Below are positions 17,676-26,475 of a stretch of 55,407 nt of DNA, piece after piece (position 1 is the first letter of the stretch; each line of letters starts with the position of its first letter). A program made the position numbers and the translations under genes. The stretch is from Sphaerisporangium sp. Its GTDB lineage: Bacteria; Actinomycetota; Actinomycetes; Streptosporangiales; Streptosporangiaceae. Where the stretch lies: assembly GCA_025964675.1 (NCBI GenBank), contig JAOPYI010000036.1:1-55407 (forward strand), written 5' to 3'. The notes under the pieces are model-generated. The model ran no database searches, was not told where the DNA came from, and was given only the letters and a program-made list of their open reading frames with translations.

Positions 17676-18556
17676 CGGCCGAGCCGCTGGCCGACCGGTG
17701 GCCTGCGGCCACGGAGTCGGGGACGATCTGCGCGGTGGCCGGGCAGTCGCAGCGCGACATGCAGGACTGGCTGGCCGCCTACCCCCAGCTCTTCTCGGCC
17801 AAGCCGTTCGACGCGGCCCTGTCCAGCACCCTGTCGCTCGCGATGGCGTTCAGCGGCCCGTGGTTCACCGCCGCGCAGCTGCGCATGGCGAACAAGGTCT
17901 GCCTGTGGGCGTTCGGCCTGGACTGGCTGGTGGACTACGTCGCCACCTCGACCGGCGAGGTGAGCGACATCGCCCGCCGGTGCCTCGCCGTCGCCGGCGG
18001 CGCGGAGCCTGTCGCCGGTGACGACCTCACCCGCCTGCTGTCCGACATCCGCCAGGAGCTCGCGGCGGCGCCGGCGTTCGCCACGCTCGGCACGGTCTGG
18101 CTGGAGGAGCTCCAGCTCATGCTGGAGGCGATGACCCGCGAGCGGGAGTGGCGGAGCTCCGGCGTGACCCCCTCACTGGACGAGTACCTCCTGAACGCCG
18201 ACAACCTCGGCTTCTCGTTCGCCTTCGCCTCCCACCTGATCCACACCGGCGGGCCGGACGGGCCGGACGACCTGCGCCGCGTACGCGAGGCGAGCTGGGC
18301 GGTGCAGCGGGTCATCCGCCTGCTCAACGACCTCGGGACATACGAAAGGGACGTGAAGTGGGGCGATCTCAACGCCCTGCTGCTCGGCGTGAGTCGCGAC
18401 GAGGTGGACCGGCGCGTCTCCATGCTCGCCCACCGGAGCCGGGAGCTGATCGACCCGCTGCGCACAAGCCATCCGCACATCGCCGGCTATCTGGAGCGCC
18501 AGATGGACTTCTGCGCGGGCTTCTACCGGCTCGCCGACTACTGGGGCAGCTTATGA
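17672..18556 (+). CDS. Class I terpene synthase
   Basis: The 294-residue all-helical protein resembles bacterial class I terpene cyclases that work with class II partners. The first metal motif reads D84-WLV-D88 in place of DDxxD, and the second reads N219-D-L-G-T-Y-E-R-D227, an NSE/DTE variant. It would ionise a prenyl diphosphate, most likely the bicyclic product of the cyclase encoded next door. Start and stop overlap both neighbours (ATGA), so all three operon proteins are coupled. No prenyl-diphosphate synthase gene is in the window. Confidence 0.85.
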   Translation: MTAEPLADRWPAATESGTICAVAGQSQRDMQDWLAAYPQLFSAKPFDAALSSTLSLAMAFSGPWFTAAQLRMANKVCLWAFGLDWLVDYVATSTGEVSDIARRCLAVAGGAEPVAGDDLTRLLSDIRQELAAAPAFATLGTVWLEELQLMLEAMTREREWRSSGVTPSLDEYLLNADNLGFSFAFASHLIHTGGPDGPDDLRRVREASWAVQRVIRLLNDLGTYERDVKWGDLNALLLGVSRDEVDRRVSMLAHRSRELIDPLRTSHPHIAGYLERQMDFCAGFYRLADYWGSL

Positions 18557-20271
18557 GCGTCCACGGTCCCGTCTCGGCGCCCACCGGGCAGGTCACCGGC
18601 CTGCGACCGGAGCCGGATGATGCCGGCGAGGTGCTCTCAGCGGGCGTCGACGTGGCCGCCGAGGCCCGCGCGCTGGTCGCGGGGCTCCTGGAGCGGCCGT
18701 GGGGTGACGCCTCCCCCTCGGTGTACGAGACGGGGCGGGTGGTCGCCCTGGCGCCGTGGCTCGCCGGGCACCGCGAGCGCCTCGCGTTCCTCATGTCCAC
18801 CCAGCGGCCGGACGGCGCGTGGGGTCCTCACGACGACTACGCCCTCGTTCCCACGCTCAGCGCGACCGATGCCCTGCTGTCGGAGCTCGCCCGTGGTGCG
18901 GCGCACGTACCGAGTCCCCGCGACGGTGAAAGCCCAGCGGACGCTCGCGACGCCGACCCGGTGGCGCTCGCCGCGACCGCCGACCAGGGGCTGCGGGCGC
19001 TGTTCTTCCGGGCGCGGCAGGCCCCGGGCGCGATCCTGCCCGACATGCCCGCGATCGAGCTCATCGTCCCCGCGCTTGTGACGTCGATCAACGAGCATCT
19101 TCGCAAGCCGCTGGACGGGCTGGGCTCGTGGGCGGGGACGCCCCTGCCCCTGCCGGAGGGTATGGACGGCGCCGGGCTGGAGCTGATCCGGTCGCGCCTG
19201 CGGTCGGGCGCCCGGCTCCCGGAGAAGCTGCTGCACGCCCTTGAAGTCGCGGGCGAGGCGGCGTTCCAGGCCCCGGGCATCGCCCCCACGACCCTCGGGA
19301 CGGTCGGAGCGTCGCCGGCGGCCACGGCCGCCTGGCTCGGCGACCTCGGAACGCTCGACACCACGCATCCCGCACGGCTGCACCTCCAGGCCGCGGCGGA
19401 GGCGCACGGCGGGCCGGTGTCGTGCGCGGTTCCCATCACCGTGTTCGAGCGTGGCTGGGTGCTGAGCTGGCTGACACGTGCGGGCGTGCCCGTCACCGTG
19501 CCAGGCGAGCTGGTGGCGAGCCTCGGCGAGGGGCTCGGCCCCGGCGGCGTGCCGGCCGGCCCGGGGCTGCCCGCCGACGCCGACACCACGTCGGTGGCGC
19601 TGTACGCGCTGGCGCTGCTCGGCGCACCGCGCGAGCCGGACAGCCTGTGGACCTACCACGCCGGTACGCACTTCTGCACGTGGCAGGGCGAGCAGGGCTT
19701 CTCCACCACGGTCAACGCCCACGTGCTCGACGCCTTCGGCAGGTACGTCGCGGAGCGCCCCGGCGCGCGGCCACGGTACAAGGAGGCGATGGGAGAGCTG
19801 GCGGTCTGGCTGCGCGGGCGGCAGCACGCCGAGGGAAGCTGGACGGACCGCTGGCATGCCTCGCCGTACTACGCCACGGTGTGCTGCGGGCTGGCCCTCG
19901 ACGAATTCGGCGGGGCGGGCTCGAAGGAGGCGGTACGGCGCGCGGTGAGCTGGGTGCGTTCGACCCAGCGCGCGGACGGCTCATGGGGGTTGTGGCGCGG
20001 CACGGCCGAGGAGACGGCGTACGCGATGCAGCTCCTGGTGCTCACCGGCGCCTCCGGCGACGAGACCCGGCAGGCGGTGGCGCGGGGCCACGCCTATCTC
20101 CTGCGGTCGGAGCCCTCCGACCAGCCCCCGATGTGGCACGACAAGGATCTGTACGTACCCGTGGCGATCGTCAGGGCCGCTATTATCGGAGCGATTCACT
20201 TGGCGCGGCGGGATTCCACCATCGCGGGACAATACAGCCCATCGGACGACAAACGTGAGGCGTCATCATAG
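18553..20271 (+). CDS. Class II terpene cyclase with DADT motif
   Basis: The 572-residue protein has the QW-type repeats of squalene-hopene/copalyl diphosphate cyclases (QRPDGAWG near residue 84, QHAEGSWT, QRADGSWG near the end). The acid motif, normally DxDD, reads D342-A-D344-T345-T-S: the catalytic middle Asp is kept but the last Asp is Thr. I recall drimenyl-diphosphate-type sesquiterpene cyclases using DxDTT, so a farnesyl substrate is as possible as geranylgeranyl diphosphate. It protonates the prenyl chain and leaves the diphosphate for the class I enzyme. Confidence 0.85.
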   Translation: MSVHGPVSAPTGQVTGLRPEPDDAGEVLSAGVDVAAEARALVAGLLERPWGDASPSVYETGRVVALAPWLAGHRERLAFLMSTQRPDGAWGPHDDYALVPTLSATDALLSELARGAAHVPSPRDGESPADARDADPVALAATADQGLRALFFRARQAPGAILPDMPAIELIVPALVTSINEHLRKPLDGLGSWAGTPLPLPEGMDGAGLELIRSRLRSGARLPEKLLHALEVAGEAAFQAPGIAPTTLGTVGASPAATAAWLGDLGTLDTTHPARLHLQAAAEAHGGPVSCAVPITVFERGWVLSWLTRAGVPVTVPGELVASLGEGLGPGGVPAGPGLPADADTTSVALYALALLGAPREPDSLWTYHAGTHFCTWQGEQGFSTTVNAHVLDAFGRYVAERPGARPRYKEAMGELAVWLRGRQHAEGSWTDRWHASPYYATVCCGLALDEFGGAGSKEAVRRAVSWVRSTQRADGSWGLWRGTAEETAYAMQLLVLTGASGDETRQAVARGHAYLLRSEPSDQPPMWHDKDLYVPVAIVRAAIIGAIHLARRDSTIAGQYSPSDDKREASS

Positions 20272-20385
20272 GCGACGACTCATAACTGGACATCTTTACA
20301 TAATTGACACCAAAGTGTCGTAGGCCCATTTCGCATCGTGCTAGGGTTCCCGGTGTGATTCGGTGAAATACCGACCTACCACACG

Positions 20386-20414
20386 ATACGGCATCGTATA
20401 GCGACATAGCGCTA
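20386..20414. promoter_or_regulatory. Two adjoining inverted repeats upstream of cvnA
   Basis: ATACG (20386-20390) with CGTAT (20395-20399), and TAGCG (20399-20403) with CGCTA (20410-20414), form two adjoining palindromes in the AT-rich region 58-86 bp before the conservon. They look like operator sites for its control. Confidence 0.4.
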
Positions 20415-20471
20415 CATATAATTCGCCGTGAACCGTGATGTGGGTTCCTGCCTTTCGTCAGGGATGGAGTT

Positions 20472-22946
20472 ATGCGCTTCCGCAACTCGCGTGTCCGGAC
20501 CAAGGTCACGGCGCTGATCGTGTCGCTTGTCGCCCTCTGGGGTTTCGCGGCGTGGGTGACGTTAAGAGAGGGTCTCAACGTCCTCTGGGTGTCCACCCTC
20601 AACTCGGGCGTCGCCCAGCCCAGCGAGCGGCTGAGAGTGGAGCTCCAGCGCGAGCGCCGGCTCACCGTGATCCTGCTGGCCAACCCCGGCTCCACCCGGC
20701 AGCGCGACGCCCTGACCGCACAGCGGTCCAAGACCGAGGCCGCGAGCGCCGGCTTCCGCCGCGAGGCCACCACCGGCAGCGTGCGCCAGGCGGCCGGTGA
20801 CACGCTGAACCGCCGCATCGACGAGGCGTACCGCGAGCTCCAAATCCTCGGCCCCCTCCGCAAGCAGGTCGACATCGGCCAGACGGACCGTACCCAGGCC
20901 TCGACGACGATCACCGAGGTCATCGACTCCCTGTACCGCATGTACGACTCGATGGCCACGCTCGACGACGCCGGGTTCGCCAAGGACACCCGCACCTTCA
21001 TCGAGATGAGCCGGGCCGGCGAGCTCCTCGCGCAGGAGGACGCCCTCGCCGCCGGCGCCCTGGCGGCGGGCGGTCTCACCGAGCCCGAGCGCGCGCAGTT
21101 CGCCCAGACCGTGGGCGCGCAGCGGTTCCTGATGAACAGGACCGTGGCCGAGCTGCCTCCCGCCGATCGCGCGTCGTTCGACCAGCTGGCGAAGAGCGAG
21201 CCGTTCAACCGCCTGCGCCGCACGGAGGACCAGCTCATCGGGTCCGGCCGGCAGATGCTGGTGTCCGTCGACATCGACCACTGGAAGTCAGCGACGGGCA
21301 CGGTCCTCTCGCGTATCGACAAGCTCGTCGCGGCCGGAGGCGAGGCGCTGGTCGGGCGCGCGACGCCCATCGCGGTCGGCGTCGTCGTCCGGCTCTTGCT
21401 CGCCGGCGGCCTCGGGCTGCTGGCGGTCATCGCCTCCATCATCCTTTCCATCACCACGGCCCGAGCCCTGGTGCGGCGGCTGGAGGAGCTGCGCACCGCG
21501 GCCCTGGAGCTCGCGGGCCGGCGGCTGCCCGGCGTGGTCGAGCGGCTCGGCCGTGGAGACGACGTGGACGTGGCGGCAGAGGCGCCCCCGCTCACGGGCG
21601 GGAACGACGCGATCGGCCAGGTCGGCGAGGCGTTCAACACCGTCCAGGAGACCGCCATCCGGGTCGCGGTCGAACAGGCCGAGCTTCGGCGGAGCTACCG
21701 TGGCATCCTGCTCAGCCTCGCGCGGCGCACCCAGTCGCTCGTGCACAGGCAGCTCACCATCCTCGACGCCATGGAGCGCCGGGAGACCGAGCCGGGCGAG
21801 CTGGCCGACCTGTTCCGCGTCGACCACCTGGCCACCCGCATGCGGCGCAACGCCGAGAACCTCATCGTCCTGTCCGGCGCGTCCCCCGGTCGCGCCTGGC
21901 GGCGCTCGGTGCCGATGGTCGACGTGGTACGCGGCGCGCTCGCCGAGATCGAGGACTACACCCAGGTGGCGCTGCTGCCCATGGGTGAGGCCGAGCTGGC
22001 CGGGCGGGCCATCGGCGACGTGATCCACCTGCTGGCCGAGCTGATCGAGAACGCCGTCTCTTTCTCCCCGCCGTACGCCTCGGTCCAGGTCAGCGGCCAG
22101 GAGGTCGCCAGGGGCTACGTCGTCGAGATCGAGGACCGCGGCCTCGGCATGGGCCCGGAGGACCTGGCCACGGCCAACGAGCGGATCGCCGACCCGCCCG
22201 AGTTCAAGCTGACCGGCACGCCCCGCCTGGGCCTGTACGTGGTCAGCCGCCTGGCCTCGCGGCACCAGATCCAGGTCACGCTGAAGGCCTCCCCGTACGG
22301 AGGCACGACCGTCGTCGTGCTGATACCGCGCGAGTTGATCAATGGCGACACCGACACCGACATGGAACCCATGACCGAGCCAGAAGCGCTGCCCTCGAGG
22401 CCGCTGCCCCCCGGCGCGTCACAGGACCCGCCAGGCAGGCACCGTTCTACCGGAGAGTTTCCCTCGCAGGCCGACAGGCCCGGCCTGCTGACGACGGTCC
22501 CGCACTGGAACGACCCGTCGCAGCCTGTTCAAGGACCGCCCGTTGAGGGACCGGACGTCAACGGGTCTGGCGTTGACCGACCGGGTTTCGCGACCCAGGA
22601 TCCCGAGCCGCCGTTGCCCCGGCTCCGCTCCCCCAGGCCGCGCCTCCCCGAGCCTCCCGCCGCGGAGCCGTCCTCCTCAGAGCCCGCCTACACCCCCTCC
22701 GGGCTGCCTCGCCGCACCGCCCAGGCGCACCTCGCCCCGGAGTTGCGGCGCGAGCCGCCCGCGTCCGCCACCGACCCGGTGAACGACGAGGACGACGGCG
22801 ACGACCGCTCGCCGGAGGAGCTCAGGCGCCTCATGGAGTCGTTCCAGAGTGGTACCGAACGCGGCCGGTCCGAGGCGGCGAGGTTACCGCGCCGCCTGGA
22901 CGCCCGCCCGGCTCCGGAGGACGAGCCGCCGATGCGTTACGAGTGA
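20472..22946 (+). CDS. cvnA: Conservon sensor histidine kinase-like protein CvnA
   Basis: The 824-residue membrane protein has an N-terminal membrane helix, an extracytoplasmic nitrate/nitrite-sensing-type helical domain (about residues 40-300), a second helix (about 300-330), HAMP, and an HATPase domain with HLLAELIENAVSFSPP (N box) and DRGLGMGPED. A long, disordered Pro-rich tail follows. A canonical phospho-acceptor His motif is not obvious, as usual for CvnA proteins. It heads the four-gene conservon, whose products are thought to form a membrane complex resembling a G-protein-coupled system. The ATG follows GGATGGAG. Confidence 0.93.
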   Translation: MRFRNSRVRTKVTALIVSLVALWGFAAWVTLREGLNVLWVSTLNSGVAQPSERLRVELQRERRLTVILLANPGSTRQRDALTAQRSKTEAASAGFRREATTGSVRQAAGDTLNRRIDEAYRELQILGPLRKQVDIGQTDRTQASTTITEVIDSLYRMYDSMATLDDAGFAKDTRTFIEMSRAGELLAQEDALAAGALAAGGLTEPERAQFAQTVGAQRFLMNRTVAELPPADRASFDQLAKSEPFNRLRRTEDQLIGSGRQMLVSVDIDHWKSATGTVLSRIDKLVAAGGEALVGRATPIAVGVVVRLLLAGGLGLLAVIASIILSITTARALVRRLEELRTAALELAGRRLPGVVERLGRGDDVDVAAEAPPLTGGNDAIGQVGEAFNTVQETAIRVAVEQAELRRSYRGILLSLARRTQSLVHRQLTILDAMERRETEPGELADLFRVDHLATRMRRNAENLIVLSGASPGRAWRRSVPMVDVVRGALAEIEDYTQVALLPMGEAELAGRAIGDVIHLLAELIENAVSFSPPYASVQVSGQEVARGYVVEIEDRGLGMGPEDLATANERIADPPEFKLTGTPRLGLYVVSRLASRHQIQVTLKASPYGGTTVVVLIPRELINGDTDTDMEPMTEPEALPSRPLPPGASQDPPGRHRSTGEFPSQADRPGLLTTVPHWNDPSQPVQGPPVEGPDVNGSGVDRPGFATQDPEPPLPRLRSPRPRLPEPPAAEPSSSEPAYTPSGLPRRTAQAHLAPELRREPPASATDPVNDEDDGDDRSPEELRRLMESFQSGTERGRSEAARLPRRLDARPAPEDEPPMRYE

Positions 22947-23024
22947 TGGTTTGGATCATCACGTGGCAGGTAAGCCTCGGAGATCACGTAGACGACAGTG
23001 TGAGCCGGTAAAAGAGGACAGCGA

Positions 23025-23456
23025 GTGATGCAAAGGACGAGTTCCCCCGCCGACCTGACCTGGTTGCTGGACGATCTGGTCGCGCGGGTGAGGGAAGCCG
23101 AGCACGGGATCGTTCTCTCCACCGACGGCCTGCTGCTCGCCGCGTCGCGGGGTCTCAACCAGGCCGACGCCGAGCACCTGTCGGCCGTGGCGGCCGGGAT
23201 CCAGAGCCTCGCCCAGGGCGCCAGCGAGCGGTTCGACGGCGGGGCCGTACGGCAGACCATCATCGCGCTGAAGTCGGCGTATCTAGTGGTGACCGTGGCA
23301 GGCCAGGGCGCCTGCCTGGCGGTCCTGTGCGCGCACGACGCCGACGTCGGCCTGGTGGCGTACGAGATGGCCATGCTCGTGACCCGTGTCGGGCAGTACC
23401 TCACCTCACCAGCACGATCGGAGAACCCTTCACCAAGGAATGAGGGCGCCACATGA
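23025..23456 (+). CDS. cvnB: Roadblock/LC7 protein CvnB
   Basis: The 143-residue protein is a single roadblock/LC7 fold (LTWLLDDLVARVREAEH, then VLSTDGLLLAASRGL). In conservons CvnB acts as a GTPase-activating or scaffold partner of CvnD. The GTG at 23025 and the ATG at 23028 are both usable after GAGG (23014-23017). The stop overlaps the cvnC start. Confidence 0.92.
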   Translation: MMQRTSSPADLTWLLDDLVARVREAEHGIVLSTDGLLLAASRGLNQADAEHLSAVAAGIQSLAQGASERFDGGAVRQTIIALKSAYLVVTVAGQGACLAVLCAHDADVGLVAYEMAMLVTRVGQYLTSPARSENPSPRNEGAT

Positions 23457-23842
23457 CGAGCCTCTCCGACGATCCCGCAGACGAACAGTGGCTCGACGAC
23501 CAGGCCGGGCGGATCGTCCGCCCGTACGTGATGACGCGCGGCCGCACGCAGCCGAGCGGAGGCAAGATCGACCTCATCACCCTCGTGGTGACCATGAAGT
23601 CGGTGACCTCGGCGGAGCCCGGCCTCGGGCCGGAGCACCACACCATCGTCAAGCTCTGCGAACGGCCTCTGTCCGTCGCCGAGATCGCCGCTCACCTGGA
23701 CCTGCCGGCCGGTACCGTCCGGGTCCTCCTCGGCGACCTCGTCGACAGGGGATTCGTCGCCATCCAGGAGCCCGCGCGCGAGATGGACGTTCTCGACCTG
23801 GAAACCTACAAGGCGGTGCTCAATGGACTCCGGACGCTCTAA
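23453..23842 (+). CDS. cvnC: DUF742 protein CvnC
   Basis: The 129-residue DUF742 protein has the typical IVRPYVMTRGRTQP opening and a winged-helix C-terminal part (PLSVAEIAAHLDLPAGTVRVLLGDL). It is the third conservon component and likely links the kinase-like and GTPase subunits. It starts inside the cvnB stop (ATGA) and overlaps cvnD by 20 bp. Confidence 0.93.
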   Translation: MTSLSDDPADEQWLDDQAGRIVRPYVMTRGRTQPSGGKIDLITLVVTMKSVTSAEPGLGPEHHTIVKLCERPLSVAEIAAHLDLPAGTVRVLLGDLVDRGFVAIQEPAREMDVLDLETYKAVLNGLRTL

Positions 23843-24437
23843 CCGCGACGTCGGGCGCGTGAAGCTGCCCACCGCGATCAAGATCCTCATCGCAGGCGGG
23901 TTCGGAGCCGGGAAGACGACGATGGTGGGCTCGGTGTCGGAGACCCGGCCGCTGCGCACCGAGGAGACGCTGACCGACCGGGGCGTCGGGGTCGACGACC
24001 TGGCGGGGGTGGAGGCGAAGAAGACCACCACCGTCGCGATGGACTTCGGCCGCATCTCCATCGGCGACGCCCACGTGCTCTACCTGTTCGGCACCCCGGG
24101 CCAGGAGCGGTTCTGGTTCGTCTGGGACGAGCTGGCGCTGGGCGCGATGGGCGCCGTGGTGATCGCGGACACGCGCCGCCTGGCCGACTGCTTCCCCTCG
24201 GTCGACTACTTCGAGCGGCGGGGCACGCCGTTCGTCGTCGCGGTGAACTGCTTCGAGGGAGCCACCCGCTTCGACCTCGACGAGATCCGCATGGCCCTGG
24301 ACCTCAGTCCGGACATCCCGGTCGTGCTGTGCGACGCGCGCCAGAAGGAATCCAGCAAGAAGGTCCTGGTCACCCTGGTGGAGCATGCCATGGAGACCCG
24401 AGCCTCGACCCCTGCCCAGGCGCCCGCGACCCGCTGA
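23823..24437 (+). CDS. cvnD: Small GTPase-like protein CvnD
   Basis: The 204-residue protein has a P-loop GGFGAGKTTMVG, the switch II-like LFGTPGQERFWF, and an NCFE motif in the position of NKxD, all typical of CvnD (MglA-like GTPases). It acts as the nucleotide switch of the conservon. The start lies within cvnC, as in other conservons, which ties their translation together. Confidence 0.93.
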   Translation: MDSGRSNRDVGRVKLPTAIKILIAGGFGAGKTTMVGSVSETRPLRTEETLTDRGVGVDDLAGVEAKKTTTVAMDFGRISIGDAHVLYLFGTPGQERFWFVWDELALGAMGAVVIADTRRLADCFPSVDYFERRGTPFVVAVNCFEGATRFDLDEIRMALDLSPDIPVVLCDARQKESSKKVLVTLVEHAMETRASTPAQAPATR

Positions 24438-24523
24438 ACCCCCCCGGCCTCGCCGGGATCAGGATTCGGCGGACGCGCCCGGGAGGTTCAGGGCTTGTGA
24501 CAGGCGAGCCAGTAGACTCAGAC

Positions 24524-25318
24524 ATGCACATCGACCTGACCGGCCGCACCGCGCTCGTCACCGGATCCACCTCGGGCATCGGCCACGCCATCGCCACCTC
24601 GTTCGCGGGAGCCGGCGCGCGCGTCGTGGTCAACGGGCGGGACGAGACGCGCACGCGGGAGGCCGCCGCCCGCATCCGGGACGAGACCGGCAACCCCGAG
24701 GTCCATCCCGTGGCCGCCGACGTCGGCACCGAGGAAGGCGCGGAAAAGATCATCTCCGCGGAGCCGGACGTTGACATCCTGGTGAACAACGCCGGCATCT
24801 TCGCCCCGCAGCCGGTGTTCGAGATCCCCGACGCGGAGTGGCGGCGGTTCTTCGAGGTCAACGTCCTCAGCGGCGTGCGCCTGGCCCGTCACCACACCCC
24901 GCGCATGGCCGGCCGCGGTTGGGGGCGCGTGATCTTCATCAGCAGCGACTCGGCCGTGATGCCTCCGACCGAGATGGTGCACTACGGCATGACCAAGACC
25001 GCCCAGGTCGCGGTCTCGCGGGGCATGGCGCAGTCCGTGAAGGGCACCGGTGTGACCGTCAACTCCGTGCTCCCCGGGCCGACCCTCACCCCCGGTGTCG
25101 AGCAGTTCATCACCAGCCTGGTCGGTGATGACATCCCCTTCGCCGAGGCGGAGCGGCGCTTCATCGCCGAGTCCCGCCCGACGTCCCTCCTCGGCCGGCT
25201 CATCCGCCCCGAAGAGGTCGCCAACCTGGTGCTCTACGTGAGCTCCGAGTACGCCTCCGCGACCACCGGCGCCGCCCTGCGCGCCGACGGAGGCGTCATC
25301 CCCACCCTGATTCCCTGA
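24524..25318 (+). CDS. SDR family oxidoreductase
   Basis: The 264-residue classical SDR has TGSTSGIG (cofactor loop), NNAG, Ser in ISSDSAV and YGMTK (catalytic Tyr/Lys). The substrate is unknown. The ATG at 24524 gives the usual N-terminus; a GTG at 24497 is in frame and has a better ribosome site, so nine more residues are possible. Its stop abuts the truncated regulator gene on the opposite strand. It may be transcribed with the conservon, 86 bp upstream. Confidence 0.88.
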   Translation: MHIDLTGRTALVTGSTSGIGHAIATSFAGAGARVVVNGRDETRTREAAARIRDETGNPEVHPVAADVGTEEGAEKIISAEPDVDILVNNAGIFAPQPVFEIPDAEWRRFFEVNVLSGVRLARHHTPRMAGRGWGRVIFISSDSAVMPPTEMVHYGMTKTAQVAVSRGMAQSVKGTGVTVNSVLPGPTLTPGVEQFITSLVGDDIPFAEAERRFIAESRPTSLLGRLIRPEEVANLVLYVSSEYASATTGAALRADGGVIPTLIP

Positions 25319-25320
25319 CC

Positions 25321-25794
25321 CAGCTGCAATCATGAAGGCACTCATCATGCCTGTCATACATTCGGCAGCGACGATCTGAATGGTCACCTTAGGATGTTGC
25401 GCCATCTCCACGAGGTAACCAAGTTGTTCACTCATGGTCGTTGGGTCACCAACCGGACGCCGCAGCACGTACTCGTCGACGAGCGCCCAGACCATGGGCG
25501 GAAATTCCCTGTCAAGGATTGCCTTGCGTCGCATACGGCTCTGCAGTCGCTCTTCAAGTTCTTCTGGAGTGATACCGGGCGCCCCTCCGAAGACGTATCG
25601 CGCCTCCGTCTGGAGCAGGCCAGGTATCAGGAGTGGATCCCACGTGCGGAGAACAGTAGCGCGGGGCTCGATCTCCTCTAGCCAGCGGGCGAACCATGCT
25701 GGCCCTGATGTTTGGAGCATGAACTGGTAGAGGCGGTCGAAGTGGCCGTCCATCCCGAAGATTTGGTCGCAGTGCTGTACGAGCTCCGGCGACG
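25321..25794 (-). pseudogene. Truncated XRE-DUF5753 regulator remnant
   Basis: The minus-strand frame encodes about 158 residues of a DUF5753 domain, including LQTSGPAWFARWLEEIEPRA, IPGLLQTEARYV, RRKAILDR and LGYLVEMAQHPKVTIQIV. The N-terminal helix-turn-helix domain and the C-terminal quarter are missing, and the frame runs into the SDR gene. It lies divergent from an HATPase gene, the same arrangement as the intact pair at 28.6-30.2 kb. I read it as the remnant of a second such module. Confidence 0.75.
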
Positions 25795-25975
25795 GAGGAC
25801 GTAGGACGCGCGGGCCGCTGCGAGACATCTGGGCTGAACTGCCGGATCTGACGGATAAAGCCAGGTTTGTTGCTCTTTGACGACAATGCGCCATCACCGG
25901 CCCACCCTCACGAAGACCCCAAACCTGGACAGAGTATGGTCATCCGGGTCATATACGGCGCAGACAAGGACGAGA

Positions 25976-26401
25976 ATGATCGGCACTTCGGACGGTTTCC
26001 GCGCCGCGTGCTGGGACATCCCCAGGGACCCTATGATCCTCCGCGACATTCGGGGCATGGTCCGACAGACCCTCATCACGTGGGAACTCGCCCACGCGGA
26101 CGATCTCACCGACGACATCGTGCTGGCCACGACCGAGGTGCTGAGCAACGCCGTTCTCTACGGGCTGCCGCCGATCCAGCTCGCGCTCCGGATCGTAGGA
26201 GAATCGGTCTGTGCCGAGGTGACCGACCACGGAACGGAATGGCCCGAGCGTCGCCCCGAGGACGACGAGGCCGAGCACGGCCGGGGGCTCACCATCGTGG
26301 ACGCCGTCTGCGACGAGTGGGGCATCCTTCCAACTCTCGACGGACACGCGAAGACGGTCTGGTTCCGTAAGAAGTACCCAAATCACGACGAAGGCCAGTG
26401 A
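25976..26401 (+). CDS. HATPase-domain regulator (RsbW-like)
   Basis: The 141-residue protein is a stand-alone GHKL ATPase with VLATTEVLSNAVLYG (N box) and AEHGRGLTIVDAVCDEWG (G box). Such proteins pair with XRE-DUF5753 and DUF397 proteins in actinomycetes, or act as anti-sigma kinases; the target here is unknown. The ATG at 25976 follows AAGGA. Its divergent partner is broken, so it may be an orphan. Confidence 0.85.
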   Translation: MIGTSDGFRAACWDIPRDPMILRDIRGMVRQTLITWELAHADDLTDDIVLATTEVLSNAVLYGLPPIQLALRIVGESVCAEVTDHGTEWPERRPEDDEAEHGRGLTIVDAVCDEWGILPTLDGHAKTVWFRKKYPNHDEGQ

Positions 26402-26424
26402 CCTACACCTGAAAGGCCTGACCT

Positions 26425-26444
26425 GCCGCTCCGCGCCCAGCGGC
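26425..26444. terminator. Hairpin between convergent genes
   Basis: GCCGCT (26425-26430) and AGCGGC (26439-26444) pair around an 8-nt loop between the stops of the HATPase and HD-domain genes. A terminator in both directions is plausible; there is no U-tract. Confidence 0.35.
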
Positions 26445-26475
26445 ACGGGGGGCGTGAGCCGGAGGCGAGGGCTGT

